Shown here: positions 41,666 to 52,086 of the stretch, piece after piece
Layout of the letters: each line of letters opens with the position of its first letter
How positions within the stretch are numbered: the stretch's first letter is position 1
Assembly (NCBI RefSeq): GCF_029813115.1
Contig: NZ_JAPZDS010000006.1
Location: forward strand, 186,001 to 250,000
Reading direction: 5' to 3'
DNA length: 64,000 nt
Origin: Aureimonas sp. SK2
GTDB taxonomy: Bacteria; Pseudomonadota; Alphaproteobacteria; Rhizobiales; Rhizobiaceae
The notes under the pieces: model-generated
The model's database searches: none
What the model was told of the DNA's origin: nothing
What the model saw: the letters and a program-made list of their open reading frames with translations, nothing else
Made by a program: the position numbers and the translations under genes

Positions 41666-43012
41666 TCAGTTGGCGGCGGACGCGGTGTCCTGCTTCGGCG
41701 GGAAGGCCGCGTTGGTCTTCACGCCGCGCAGGAGGTCGTAGGCGTACTGCAGCTGCAGGTCGTCCTTGGCCTCGGGCGGTACGTAGTCGAGCGAGCCGGA
41801 GCCCTCCTCGCCTTCCTCGGCGCCCTGAATGTGGCCGCGCAGCGAGGACTCGCCCATCTTGACGTCCTCGTCGGCCTTGAGGCCCATCTGCGCCTTGATC
41901 TCGTCGGGCAGCGGCTGCTCGACCTCGATGTCGGGGCGGATGCCGCGGCCCTGGATGGAGGAGCCGGACGGGGTGTAGTAGAGGGCCGTCGTCAGGCGCA
42001 GCGCGCCGTTGGCGCCGAGCGGGATGATGGTCTGCACGGAGCCCTTGCCGAAGGAGCGCGAGCCGACGACCGTCGCGCGCTTCTGGTCCTGCAGGGCGCC
42101 GGCGACGATCTCGGAGGCCGAAGCCGAGCCGCCGTTGACGAGCACGACCAGCGGCTTGCCGTCGATGTCGTCGCCCGAGCGGGCGTTGTAGCGGCGTGTC
42201 TCCTCGGCGTTGCGGCCGCGGGTGGACACGATCTCGCCGTTCTGCAGGAAGGCGTCGGAGACGCTGACCGCCTCGTCGAGCAGGCCGCCGGGGTTGCGAC
42301 GCAGGTCGAGCACGTAGCCCTTGAGCTTGTCGGCCGGGATCTTCGACTTGATGTCGGCGATCGCCTCTTCCATGCCGGACGTCGTCTGCTCGTTGAAGCG
42401 CAGGAGCTTGATGTAGCCGACGTCGTTCTCGACCGTATGGCGGACGGACGGAACCTTGATTTCGGCGCGCTCGATCGTCAGGCGCACCGGCTGGGTCGCA
42501 CCCTCGCGGATGATGGTCAGGTCGACGGAGGTGCCGATCTCACCCTTCATCTTCTCGACGGCCTGGGCAAGGTTGAGCCCGCGCACCTGCTCGCCGTTGA
42601 TCTCGGCGATCAGGTCGCCCGCCAGGACGCCCGCCTTGTCGGCCGGGGTGCCGTCGAAGGGCGAGATGACCTTGACCAGCTCGTTCTCCATCGTGACCTC
42701 GATGCCGAGGCCGCCGAACTCGCCGCGCGTTTCCGTGCGCATGTCCGCCGTTTCCTTGGCGTTCATGTAGCTCGAATGCGGATCGAGGGAGGTCAGCATG
42801 CCGTTGATGGCGGTCTCGATCAGCTTCTGATCGTCCGGCACGTCGACATACTGCGCGCGCACGCGCTCGAACACGTCGCCGAAGATGGCGAGCTGGCGAT
42901 AGGTGTCCGACCCCGCGGCATTGGCGACGCCCGCATGCGGGCCGACAAAGGCGGTCATCGCGGTGGCACCCAGAAGCGCTCCCGCGAAGAGAATGGAGAG
43001 CTTACGTATCAT
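41666..43012 (-). CDS. ctpA: C-terminal processing peptidase CtpA
   Basis: A 448-residue S41 serine protease of the periplasm. A signal sequence is at residues 1-33; a PDZ domain covers about 95-180 (GLGIEVTMENELVKVISPFDGTPADKAGVLAGD); the catalytic Ser is in SASASE (296-301) and Lys323 in SFGKGS form the dyad. ATG 43012 gives the clean signal peptide and overlaps envC by 11 bases; an in-frame extension to 43198 lies within envC. CtpA with EnvC-type regulators controls peptidoglycan hydrolases. Confidence 0.94.
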   Translation of the reverse strand: MIRKLSILFAGALLGATAMTAFVGPHAGVANAAGSDTYRQLAIFGDVFERVRAQYVDVPDDQKLIETAINGMLTSLDPHSSYMNAKETADMRTETRGEFGGLGIEVTMENELVKVISPFDGTPADKAGVLAGDLIAEINGEQVRGLNLAQAVEKMKGEIGTSVDLTIIREGATQPVRLTIERAEIKVPSVRHTVENDVGYIKLLRFNEQTTSGMEEAIADIKSKIPADKLKGYVLDLRRNPGGLLDEAVSVSDAFLQNGEIVSTRGRNAEETRRYNARSGDDIDGKPLVVLVNGGSASASEIVAGALQDQKRATVVGSRSFGKGSVQTIIPLGANGALRLTTALYYTPSGSSIQGRGIRPDIEVEQPLPDEIKAQMGLKADEDVKMGESSLRGHIQGAEEGEEGSGSLDYVPPEAKDDLQLQYAYDLLRGVKTNAAFPPKQDTASAAN

Positions 43013-44438
43013 TCCTCGTCCTTCCAGATGATCCATCCGCCCACCAAGGGTTCGGATCGACCGGTTTCCCGTCCTTGCGAAATTCCACATAGAGCGAGGG
43101 TTCGGCATTCGACACGTCCGCTTCCGCCGCGCTTGCGATCCGAAGCGCCCCCATCGCCGCCAGGGGCTCTCCCGCGAGGACGAACTGTCCGACCGCAACG
43201 TCGATCCGGCTCATGCCGGCCAACACGATATGATAGCCACCGCCCGCATTCAGGATCAAGAGTTGCCCATAGGAGCGAAACGGTCCTGCATAGAGGATGT
43301 GGCCCTCCGCCGGCGCCGTCACGAGATCGCCGGCCCGCGCCGCCAGAACGATCCCGGACGAGGGCCGCCCGAGGTCGTCCTTGTCCGCGTACCCGCGCAC
43401 GAGCCGGCCGGACACGGGACGTACGAGGCTCTTCTTCAATGTCGAAAATGGGGCGGTCGGCTCCAGTTTCGTCATTTCCTTGCGCAGCGCCGCGATGTCG
43501 TAGGCGGGGGCCGGTTTCTCGGCGTCCGGCGTGGCGGCCATGCGGCCTTCCGTGCCCTCGGGCGCCGCCTTGGCCGCCTCGGCGGCCAGACGCTGGCGCT
43601 CGGCTTCGGCCGCTGCGGCGATGCGCCGCCGCTCGTCCTCTTCCTCCCGTGCGCGTGCGGACTCTGTCTCGAGCGAAGCGATGAGGTCCTGCAGCGTCGT
43701 CGCTTGGGCCGCGAGTTCGGCTGCGCGGCGGTTCTCCTCGCCGATCCGCCCGCGCCCCTCGGCTTCGAGCTTCTGCTTCTCGGCCATGAGGCGGTCGAGG
43801 CGCGCGGCCTCTTCCTCGCCCTTCGCTTCAGCCTCCGCGAGGCGCGCGCGCTCGCCTTCCTGCGCTTCGCGGATGGTGGCGAGATGGGTGAGGTCGGAGA
43901 CGAGGCGCTCGGTCTGCTCGCGCATCTCCGGCACCACCGCGCCGAGAAGGATCGCGCTGCGAACGGACCCGAGCGCGTCGCCGGGCTTGACGAGAAGGGC
44001 AGGGGGCGGCGCGCGGCCCATGCGCTCCAAGGCGGCCAGAACCTCGGCCAGGACGCCCCGACGTTCGCGCAGCGAAGCCTTCACGCCCTTTTCCTGGTCG
44101 AGCAGCGACGACAGCCGCTCCTCCGAAGCGGTGATCTCGACCGAGATGCGCTTCTGCTCGGCAGCAGCGGCGATCGTCGCCTCGCGGATACGGTCGCGGT
44201 CGGCAGCCAGCGCGGTCATCTCGGCGTCGAGCCGGCGCGTCAATTCCTGGGAGCGGCGCAACTCGGAGGTGATGCGGTCGAGCTCGGCCTGCGTGCCGGC
44301 CTGGCGGGCCGTCAGGGCCGCGACGCTGGGCGGCGCCGCGCCGGGCGCCTGACGCTCGTCCGGCGCGGCCTGAACGACGACGGACAGCCCGAGGAGGAGC
44401 GCCAGCCCCGCCAAGCTCCGTGCCGCCCCGCGCCGCAT
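43002..44438 (-). CDS. envC: murein hydrolase activator EnvC family protein
   Basis: A 478-residue periplasmic protein: signal peptide (MRRGAARSLAGLALLLGLSV), a long coiled-coil (about residues 35-300; QAELDRITSELRRSQELTRRL and many Ala/Glu/Arg heptads), and a LytM domain that has lost the catalytic His/Asp residues (SSGIVLAARAG, GGGYHIVLAG), as in EnvC, which activates amidases rather than cutting murein. I start at ATG 44438 because GGAG lies six bases upstream and the signal peptide is then N-terminal; ATG 44489 is directly preceded by a hairpin (44490-44509). Confidence 0.9.
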   Translation of the reverse strand: MRRGAARSLAGLALLLGLSVVVQAAPDERQAPGAAPPSVAALTARQAGTQAELDRITSELRRSQELTRRLDAEMTALAADRDRIREATIAAAAEQKRISVEITASEERLSSLLDQEKGVKASLRERRGVLAEVLAALERMGRAPPPALLVKPGDALGSVRSAILLGAVVPEMREQTERLVSDLTHLATIREAQEGERARLAEAEAKGEEEAARLDRLMAEKQKLEAEGRGRIGEENRRAAELAAQATTLQDLIASLETESARAREEEDERRRIAAAAEAERQRLAAEAAKAAPEGTEGRMAATPDAEKPAPAYDIAALRKEMTKLEPTAPFSTLKKSLVRPVSGRLVRGYADKDDLGRPSSGIVLAARAGDLVTAPAEGHILYAGPFRSYGQLLILNAGGGYHIVLAGMSRIDVAVGQFVLAGEPLAAMGALRIASAAEADVSNAEPSLYVEFRKDGKPVDPNPWWADGSSGRTRNDT

Positions 44439-44651
44439 GTCCGCTCCAGACCTGCGCAACCCGTATCCTCGCCTGCCGATCCGCTCCATCGCCGCTAAGA
44501 CTAGCGGCGGGAGCTTAAGATATCATCAACCATGCGGGCCATGCCCAGCCGGCTCCATGGCGATGACAGGCAATGACGGCACGCGCGCGGCGAGGCCGGC
44601 GCGGCGCGTCGTTTCCGCGACGCTGTTGCCGGCCTGCATCGAAGCGGGGCG

Positions 44652-45134
44652 TCAAGACCGATGGTAGGGGTGGCCGGAGAGGATCGTCGTCGCGCGGTAG
44701 AGCTGCTCGGCGAGGAGGATGCGCACGATCTGGTGCGGCAGGGTCAGGCGGCCGAAGGCGATCGCCTTGGCGGCGCGCTCGCGAAGCTCGGGCAGGAGCC
44801 CGTCGGGGCCGCCGATCACGAAGGCGAGGTCGCGCGCGCCGCCGTCGCGAAGGCGCGCGATCTCGTCGGCGAACTCCGGCGAATTCGGCGTGCGTCCGGT
44901 CTCGTCGAGGACCAGGAAGGCGGCGCCATTGGGCAGCGCGGCTTCGATGCGAGCCGCCTCGTCGCGCTTGCGTTCGGGCACCGTGGACTGGCGCGCCTCG
45001 GGAAGCTCGACCACACCGCCCCATTCGAGCCCAAGCGGCGAGCCGCTCTTGCGCAGGCGGTCGATGTAGCGGGCGGCCAGCTCCTGTTCGGGGCCGGCCT
45101 TCATGCGGCCGACCGCGACGATCCAGAGCTTCAA
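44652..45134 (-). CDS. rlmH: 23S rRNA (pseudouridine1915-N3)-methyltransferase RlmH
   Basis: A 160-residue SPOUT methyltransferase. Conserved stretches are LWIVAVGRMKAGPEQELAARYIDRL, FVIGGPDGLLPELRERA, and the C-terminal LTLPHQIVRILLAEQLYRATTILSGHPYHR. I set the start at the TTG at 45134, overlapping the rsfS stop (TTGA), which yields the usual MKLWIVAVG N-terminus; the upstream frame to 45170 lies in rsfS. rsfS-rlmH order is conserved across many bacteria. Confidence 0.93.
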   Translation of the reverse strand: MKLWIVAVGRMKAGPEQELAARYIDRLRKSGSPLGLEWGGVVELPEARQSTVPERKRDEAARIEAALPNGAAFLVLDETGRTPNSPEFADEIARLRDGGARDLAFVIGGPDGLLPELRERAAKAIAFGRLTLPHQIVRILLAEQLYRATTILSGHPYHRS

Positions 45135-45604
45135 CGGGTGACGGTCTCGCTCGTCTCCGCCACGCTCCACATCTTCTCGAGATTGTAAAACGAGCGCACT
45201 TCGGGCCGGAAGATGTGGACGATGATGTCGCCCGCGTCGATCAGCACCCAGTCGCCGTTCTGGAGACCCTCGACCTTCGAGCTGCCAAAGCCCGCTTCCT
45301 TGAGGTCGCGCAGGAGGTGATCCGCGACGGCGGACACGTGGCGGTTGGACCGGCCGGAGGCGATCACGATGTGGTCGGCGAGCGCGGACTTGGTCCGCAG
45401 GTCGATCGCCACGACCTCTTCGGCCTTAGAGTCTTCGAGGCTGGCGGTCACGACGTCGATCACGGGGCGCTCGGAGCGCGGGGCCTCGCCGGGGGCGGGC
45501 AGGGTGTCGAGGTCGTCGTTCAGTTCGGCAGCGGGTCTCAGCGAATTGCTCCTTTCGAGCGTGGCGGCGGAAGCTTCGCTTCCATCCTCAAAGTAAAGTG
45601 GCAA
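45131..45604 (-). CDS. rsfS: ribosome silencing factor RsfS
   Basis: A 157-residue protein (Iojap/RsfS) that binds L14 and blocks 30S-50S joining under starvation. The core is SLEDSKAEEVVAIDLRTKSALADHIVIASGRSNRHVSAVADHLLRDLKE and VEGLQNGDWVLIDAGDIIVHIFRPEVRSFYNLEKMW. The start is a TTG at 45604 with GAAAGGG ten bases upstream; the first 45 residues are unconserved and a later start cannot be excluded. It lies 15 bp after nadD and overlaps rlmH. Confidence 0.9.
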   Translation of the reverse strand: MPLYFEDGSEASAATLERSNSLRPAAELNDDLDTLPAPGEAPRSERPVIDVVTASLEDSKAEEVVAIDLRTKSALADHIVIASGRSNRHVSAVADHLLRDLKEAGFGSSKVEGLQNGDWVLIDAGDIIVHIFRPEVRSFYNLEKMWSVAETSETVTR

Positions 45605-45619
45605 GGATCGATGACCCTT

Positions 45620-46213
45620 TCAAGACGAGGGGCGACCCGCCTCGCGCAGACGAGTGGACGACAGCGTGGAGCGCCGCCCGTGGAGAAAGGTCCAGGCCGG
45701 CGGGTCGAGACCGGGCAAGAGGCGGGCGTCCGCTTCCGGCAGGCGCTCGGCCGCGAGAAGCCGCGCGGCGGGCGACGATAAGGTGGCCAGCGTCGCGCCC
45801 GGCCGGTCCACCACCGCGATCGGCAGTCGGGCGGCGATCTCGCGCCAGGATTGCCAGCGGTGGAAGGTGGCGAGATTGTCGGCCCCCATAACCCAGACGA
45901 AACGGCCCGTGGGGCGATGCGTCAGCACGAGGTCCACCATGTCGGCGGTGTAGCGGATGTCGTGCGAGGCTTCGAAACCGGTGACGACGATGCGCCGGTC
46001 CTCGGCCAGCGCGCGGCAGAGCGCGAGGCGGGCGGCCAGCGGGGCGGGCGGGCGCCCGGCCTTGAGCGGGTTGCCCGGGCTGACGATCCACCACAGCCGG
46101 TCGAGCCGCAGCCGGCGCAGCGCGGTTTCCGCCACGAGGAGGTGGCCCTCGTGCGGCGGGTCGAACGATCCGCCGAAGAGGCCCACCCGCAGCCCGGCGG
46201 GGGCGGGGGGCAT
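45620..46213 (-). CDS. nadD: nicotinate-nucleotide adenylyltransferase
   Basis: NadD adenylates nicotinate mononucleotide in NAD synthesis. Motifs are GLFGGSFDPPHEGHLLVAETAL (nucleotidyltransferase HxGH), WWIVSPGNPLK, FVWVMGADNLATFHRW, and the C-terminal ISSTxxR-like STLSSTRLREAGRPS. I chose ATG 46213 (MPPAPAGLRVGLFGG, 197 residues); an alternative TTG at 46258 overlapping the proA stop (TTGA) is equally possible and gives 212 residues. A much longer open frame upstream is a shadow of proA. Downstream is rsfS. Confidence 0.92.
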   Translation of the reverse strand: MPPAPAGLRVGLFGGSFDPPHEGHLLVAETALRRLRLDRLWWIVSPGNPLKAGRPPAPLAARLALCRALAEDRRIVVTGFEASHDIRYTADMVDLVLTHRPTGRFVWVMGADNLATFHRWQSWREIAARLPIAVVDRPGATLATLSSPAARLLAAERLPEADARLLPGLDPPAWTFLHGRRSTLSSTRLREAGRPSS

Positions 46214-46254
46214 CCGGAGGTCGTCGGGCTTGGGCGCCGGCGGCGTCGGGGCGT

Positions 46255-47518
46255 TCAAGTGCGAAGCTGGCCCGTGCCCGAGACGCGGTAGTTGAAGCTC
46301 GTGAGCTGCTCGACCCCGACCGGCCCGCGCGCGTGCATCTTGCCCGTCGCGATGCCGATCTCGCCGCCGAAGCCGAACTCTCCGCCGTCGGCGAACTGCG
46401 TCGAGGCATTGTGGAGGAGGATCGCAGAATCCACGGCGTTGAAGAAGCGCTCGACGGCCGCGGCGTCTTCGGTGACGATCGCCTCCGTGTGGCCGGACGA
46501 GAACCGCGCGATGTGGTCGATCGCTCCTTCCACGCCCCGCACGATCTCGACCGAGATGATCGCGTCGAGATACTCGGTGCGGAAGTCCTCTTCCGTCGCG
46601 GGCTTGGCGGCCGGGTAGAGCGCGCGCACGGCTTCGCTGCCGCGGATTTCGCAGCCCTTGGCGGCCAGCGCGTCGAGGACGGGCGCGAGATGCGAGGCCG
46701 CCACCGCCTCGTCCACCAGCAGCGTCTCGGCCGAGCCGCAGATGCCGGTACGCCGCATCTTGGAGTTCATGGTCACGGCCACCGCCATGTCGAGGTCCGC
46801 CGCCTTGTCGATATAGACGTGGCAGAGGCCCTCGAGATGGGCGAAGACCGGCACGCGCGCGTCGCGCTGGACCCGCTCCACGAGCGAGCGCCCGCCGCGC
46901 GGCACGATCACGTCGATCGCTCCGCCGAGCCCCGCCAGCATCTCGCCGACGGCCGCGCGGTCGGACACGGGCACGATCTGGATCGCATCGGCGGGCAGGC
47001 CGGCGGCCTCCAGGCCCTTGGCGAGCGCTGCGTGAATCGCGCGCGAGGACAGCGCCGAGTCCGAGCCCCCGCGCAGGATCACGGCATTGCCGGCCTTGAG
47101 GCAGAGCGCGCCGGCATCGGCCGTCACGTTGGGCCGGCTCTCGTAGATCACGCCGATCGTGCCGATGGGCGTGCGCACGCGCCGGATGGTCAGGCCGTTG
47201 GGGCGTGTCCATTCCTCGGTGACCGCGCCGACCGGATCGGGCAGGGCGGCGATGTCGCGCAGCGCGCCCGCGATCGCGGCCACGCGCCCTTCGTCAAGCT
47301 TGAGGCGATCGACGAACGCCGCCGCCATGCCGGCCGCCGTCGCGCGCTCGACATCGCCCTTGTTGGCCGCCAGGATTTCAGGCGTCGCCGCTTCCACCGC
47401 CTCGGCCATGGCGCGCAGCGCCGCATCCTTCGTCTCGGTCGGCGCCTGGGCCAGCACGCGCGCGGCGGCCTTCGCCCGCACGCCCATGTCGGCCATCACC
47501 GCGGCGAGATCGGAAACC

Positions 47519-47529
<11 letters not shown>
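46255..47529 (-). CDS. proA: gamma-glutamyl phosphate reductase
   Basis: ProA makes glutamate semialdehyde in proline synthesis. The 424-residue protein has [42 protein letters not shown] near residues 116-158, [39 protein letters not shown], and the catalytic Cys in [16 protein letters not shown]. Start ATG 47529 overlaps proB by 11 bases, so proBA are coupled. It is followed by nadD. Confidence 0.95.
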
Positions 47530-49788
<2,259 letters not shown>

Positions 49789-49829
49789 TTAGCGCGCCCG
49801 GCGCGCCGTTGAAACTCGAACCCGCGGCT

Positions 49830-50381
49830 TCACGGGTCGGAAAGATGGGTTTCGAGCGCCTCGGCCGACTTGGCGAAGGTCACGGTCGCCCGCGCCAGCG
49901 GCAGCCCGAAGCGCGACGCGCGGACCCGGTTCTCGACCGTCCCGTCACCGCGGGGCGTCATCTCGTGGCGGAATTCCAGCTGGAATCGCCCGCCACCCGG
50001 CGCGATGCCGCGATAGCGCAGCGTCGCACCGCCGGGACCCGCCGTGCCCGAGACGGGGAAGGGGCCTTGCAGCCGGCCCTCGCCGTCCTCGGTGAGAACG
50101 GTGCCGGCAAGGCGGCCGTCCCGCTCGGTCAGATGCCAGCGCTGGAGGCGCTCGCCGTCGGCGAAGCGGAACCGCTCATCGAGATCGAGCTCGTCGCCCG
50201 AGACCGATCCCGAAAAGCCCGCCGTGAACCGTTCGCCGAAGAGCGCGAGCGTGCGAATCTCGCCCGCACTCACGCTCTTCCCCACAAAGAAGGAGCGCAG
50301 GGAGAAGCCCTCCGCCGCCGAAGCCGGCGCGACGCACAGGCCGACGAGCGCGGCGAGCGCCAAGGCGCGGATGGCCCTCAT
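49830..50381 (-). CDS. exported DUF3833-like protein
   Basis: A 183-residue protein with a signal peptide ([20 protein letters not shown], cut near ASAAE). The mature domain has [43 protein letters not shown] and [51 protein letters not shown], which match my memory of the DUF3833 family (unknown function). ATG 50381 overlaps the stop of the upstream GNAT gene by four bases. An earlier in-frame start, MAVAEKLANAR, is possible but would extend the signal peptide. Confidence 0.8.
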   Translation of the reverse strand: MRAIRALALAALVGLCVAPASAAEGFSLRSFFVGKSVSAGEIRTLALFGERFTAGFSGSVSGDELDLDERFRFADGERLQRWHLTERDGRLAGTVLTEDGEGRLQGPFPVSGTAGPGGATLRYRGIAPGGGRFQLEFRHEMTPRGDGTVENRVRASRFGLPLARATVTFAKSAEALETHLSDP

Positions 50382-50956
50382 TCGGGCGTTTGCCAGCTTT
50401 TCAGCGACTGCCATGTCCGCCGGTCCATCCGATAGGTCTCGCTCGCCACGCGGCCCGCCACCAGCGAGGTCGACAGGCCGGTGCCGACATAGCCGAAGCC
50501 GCACTTCTGAATCACGCGCCGCGACCCGGTGTTGATCACCCGGCAGCGCACCTCGATCGCGGAAAGCTCCAGAACCGCGAAGCCGTAGTCGATCGCCGCC
50601 TGCGCGGCCTCCGTCGCATAGCCGTTGCCCCAGAAGGGTCGGCCGATCCAGTAGCCGAGCTCGGCCGCGCCGGGCGTCGGCGACGCCGCGAGGCTGCAAA
50701 GGCCGAGGAAGCGATCGTCCGCCCGCCTCGTGATCGCGACGATCAGCTCGTCCCGGGCGGCGCCGAGAAACGCGCGCGCGTCGTCCAGCCCGTAGGGGTG
50801 GGGGATGCGCGAGGTCATCTGCGCGATCTGGAGATCGTTCGCGTGGGTCGCGATCTCCGGCGCATCGCTCATGCGGGCCTGCCGCAGGACCAGGCGTCGG
50901 GTTGTCAGCCGACAGTCTTCGTCGTCGGTTTCGAGGCAGCTGTCTTCGCACGTCAT
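50378..50956 (-). CDS. RimJ/RimL-type GNAT acetyltransferase
   Basis: A 192-residue protein with the RimL-like pattern LTTRRLVLRQARMSDAPEIATHAND, ELGYWIGRPFWGNGYATEAAQAAIDYGF (motif A) and SRRVIQKCGFGYVG. These enzymes acetylate N-termini of proteins or small amines; the target is unknown. Start ATG 50956 (MTCEDSCLETDDEDCRL) has GGAGGGG six bases upstream, better than the frame's earlier starts. It is coupled to the DUF3833-like gene. Confidence 0.88.
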   Translation of the reverse strand: MTCEDSCLETDDEDCRLTTRRLVLRQARMSDAPEIATHANDLQIAQMTSRIPHPYGLDDARAFLGAARDELIVAITRRADDRFLGLCSLAASPTPGAAELGYWIGRPFWGNGYATEAAQAAIDYGFAVLELSAIEVRCRVINTGSRRVIQKCGFGYVGTGLSTSLVAGRVASETYRMDRRTWQSLKSWQTPE

Positions 50957-50975
50957 CGGACCCCTCCGGAAATGC

Positions 50976-51004
50976 AAAACGGGGAGATGGCGACCCATCT
51001 CCCC
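50976..51004 (-). terminator. terminator after rpmA
   Basis: On the minus strand GGGGAGATGG, loop GTCG, CCATCTCCCC then GTTTTGC: a perfect 10-bp stem with a short T4 tract, 77 bp after the rpmA stop. It separates rplU-rpmA from the acetyltransferase gene. Confidence 0.7.
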
Positions 51005-51080
51005 GGCTCTCATTCCCCGTCCGACGGTTCCGTCGTTCAGAGGCCGGGTCGTTGGGACGCCGGCGCTCTGAAGCAACCGG

Positions 51081-51350
51081 TCACTCGGCGGCTTCGGCTT
51101 TCGGCATGACGGACACGTAGGTTCGGCCCTGCGCCTTCTTCTGGAAGGTCACGGTCCCGTCCGAAACGGCGAACAGGGTGTGGTCGCGGCCGATGCCGAC
51201 ATTCACGCCCGGGTGCCAGCGCGTGCCGCGCTGACGCACGAGGATGTTGCCGGCGATGACATGCTCGCCGCCGAACTTCTTCACGCCGAGGCGCTTGGAC
51301 TCGGAGTCGCGACCGTTGCGGGAGGAACCGCCTGCCTTTTTGTGTGCCAT
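51081..51350 (-). CDS. rpmA: 50S ribosomal protein L27
   Basis: An 89-residue protein, [20 protein letters not shown] at its start, then [42 protein letters not shown], the L27 signature. Its N-terminus reaches the peptidyl-transferase centre. No N-terminal cleavage leader is present, unlike Firmicutes. It lies 112 bp downstream of rplU on the same strand, the universal rplU-rpmA pair, with obgE also downstream as usual. Confidence 0.97.
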   Translation of the reverse strand: MAHKKAGGSSRNGRDSESKRLGVKKFGGEHVIAGNILVRQRGTRWHPGVNVGIGRDHTLFAVSDGTVTFQKKAQGRTYVSVMPKAEAAE

Positions 51351-51462
51351 GTTTCAGTCTCCTGGTCGTTCAAGCGTCCGGGGCCGGATGGCACCGCACG
51401 GACGCGGAAGGAATGTCTCGGATCAACGGGGCGAGGGCTTGGAGGCTCCCGCCCGTCGTGTC

Positions 51463-51951
51463 TCAGGCCTCGCCGCCTTCGGCCTTCTTCTTGGTCGCGC
51501 GCGGCTTCTTGGCCGGCGCGGCCTCGTCGGTTGCGGCTTCCGGCGCGGCAGCCTTGGCCTTGGCGGCCTTCTTCGGCGCGGCCTCGGTCGTCTCGGCGAC
51601 GGCAGCGCCGGCCGGCTTCTCAGCCTTCGCCTTGGCGGTCGGCTGCTTGCCGTCGGTCAGGATCTCGGCGATGCGGATCAGCGTCAGGTCCTGGCGGTGG
51701 CCGCGGGTGCGCTTGGAGTTCTGGCGACGACGCTTCTTGAAGGAGATGACCTTCGGGCCGCGCGTCTGTTCGACGATCTCGCCGACCACGGTGGCGCCGG
51801 CCACGAAGGGCGCGCCGATCGTGGAGCCGACCATCAGAACTTCGGTGAACGACACGCTGTCGCCGGCCTCTCCGGCCAGGCGCTCGATCTCGAACTGGTC
51901 GTTGGCGGCGACGCGGTACTGCTTGCCGCCGGTCTTGATCACTGCGAACAT
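51463..51951 (-). CDS. rplU: 50S ribosomal protein L21 with C-terminal extension
   Basis: The L21 core is [31 protein letters not shown] through [30 protein letters not shown] (about 103 residues). A further 59 residues form an Ala/Lys/Pro-rich low-complexity tail ([24 protein letters not shown]...). Extended L21 is common in Hyphomicrobiales. The start is ATG 51951; the frame is open to 52074 but the extra part is not conserved. Confidence 0.96.
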   Translation of the reverse strand: MFAVIKTGGKQYRVAANDQFEIERLAGEAGDSVSFTEVLMVGSTIGAPFVAGATVVGEIVEQTRGPKVISFKKRRRQNSKRTRGHRQDLTLIRIAEILTDGKQPTAKAKAEKPAGAAVAETTEAAPKKAAKAKAAAPEAATDEAAPAKKPRATKKKAEGGEA

Positions 51952-52086
51952 ATCTTGCCTCTTGGGATCGGCTCTCGGTCGCCAAGGCGAGCGGGCCGTC
52001 TTCTTGTGCTTCTTTATGAACGGTGCCGAAACATTGCTCGGGACCCCGCAAGGGGCGTCCGGGTCGCACGGCACGACGCGCGTTGC

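Noticed and set aside
44490-44509. Perfect 8-bp hairpin CGCCGCTA/TAGCGGCG upstream of envC
   Set aside because: It has no T tract and is not convincingly a terminator; it was used only as an argument against the ATG at 44489.
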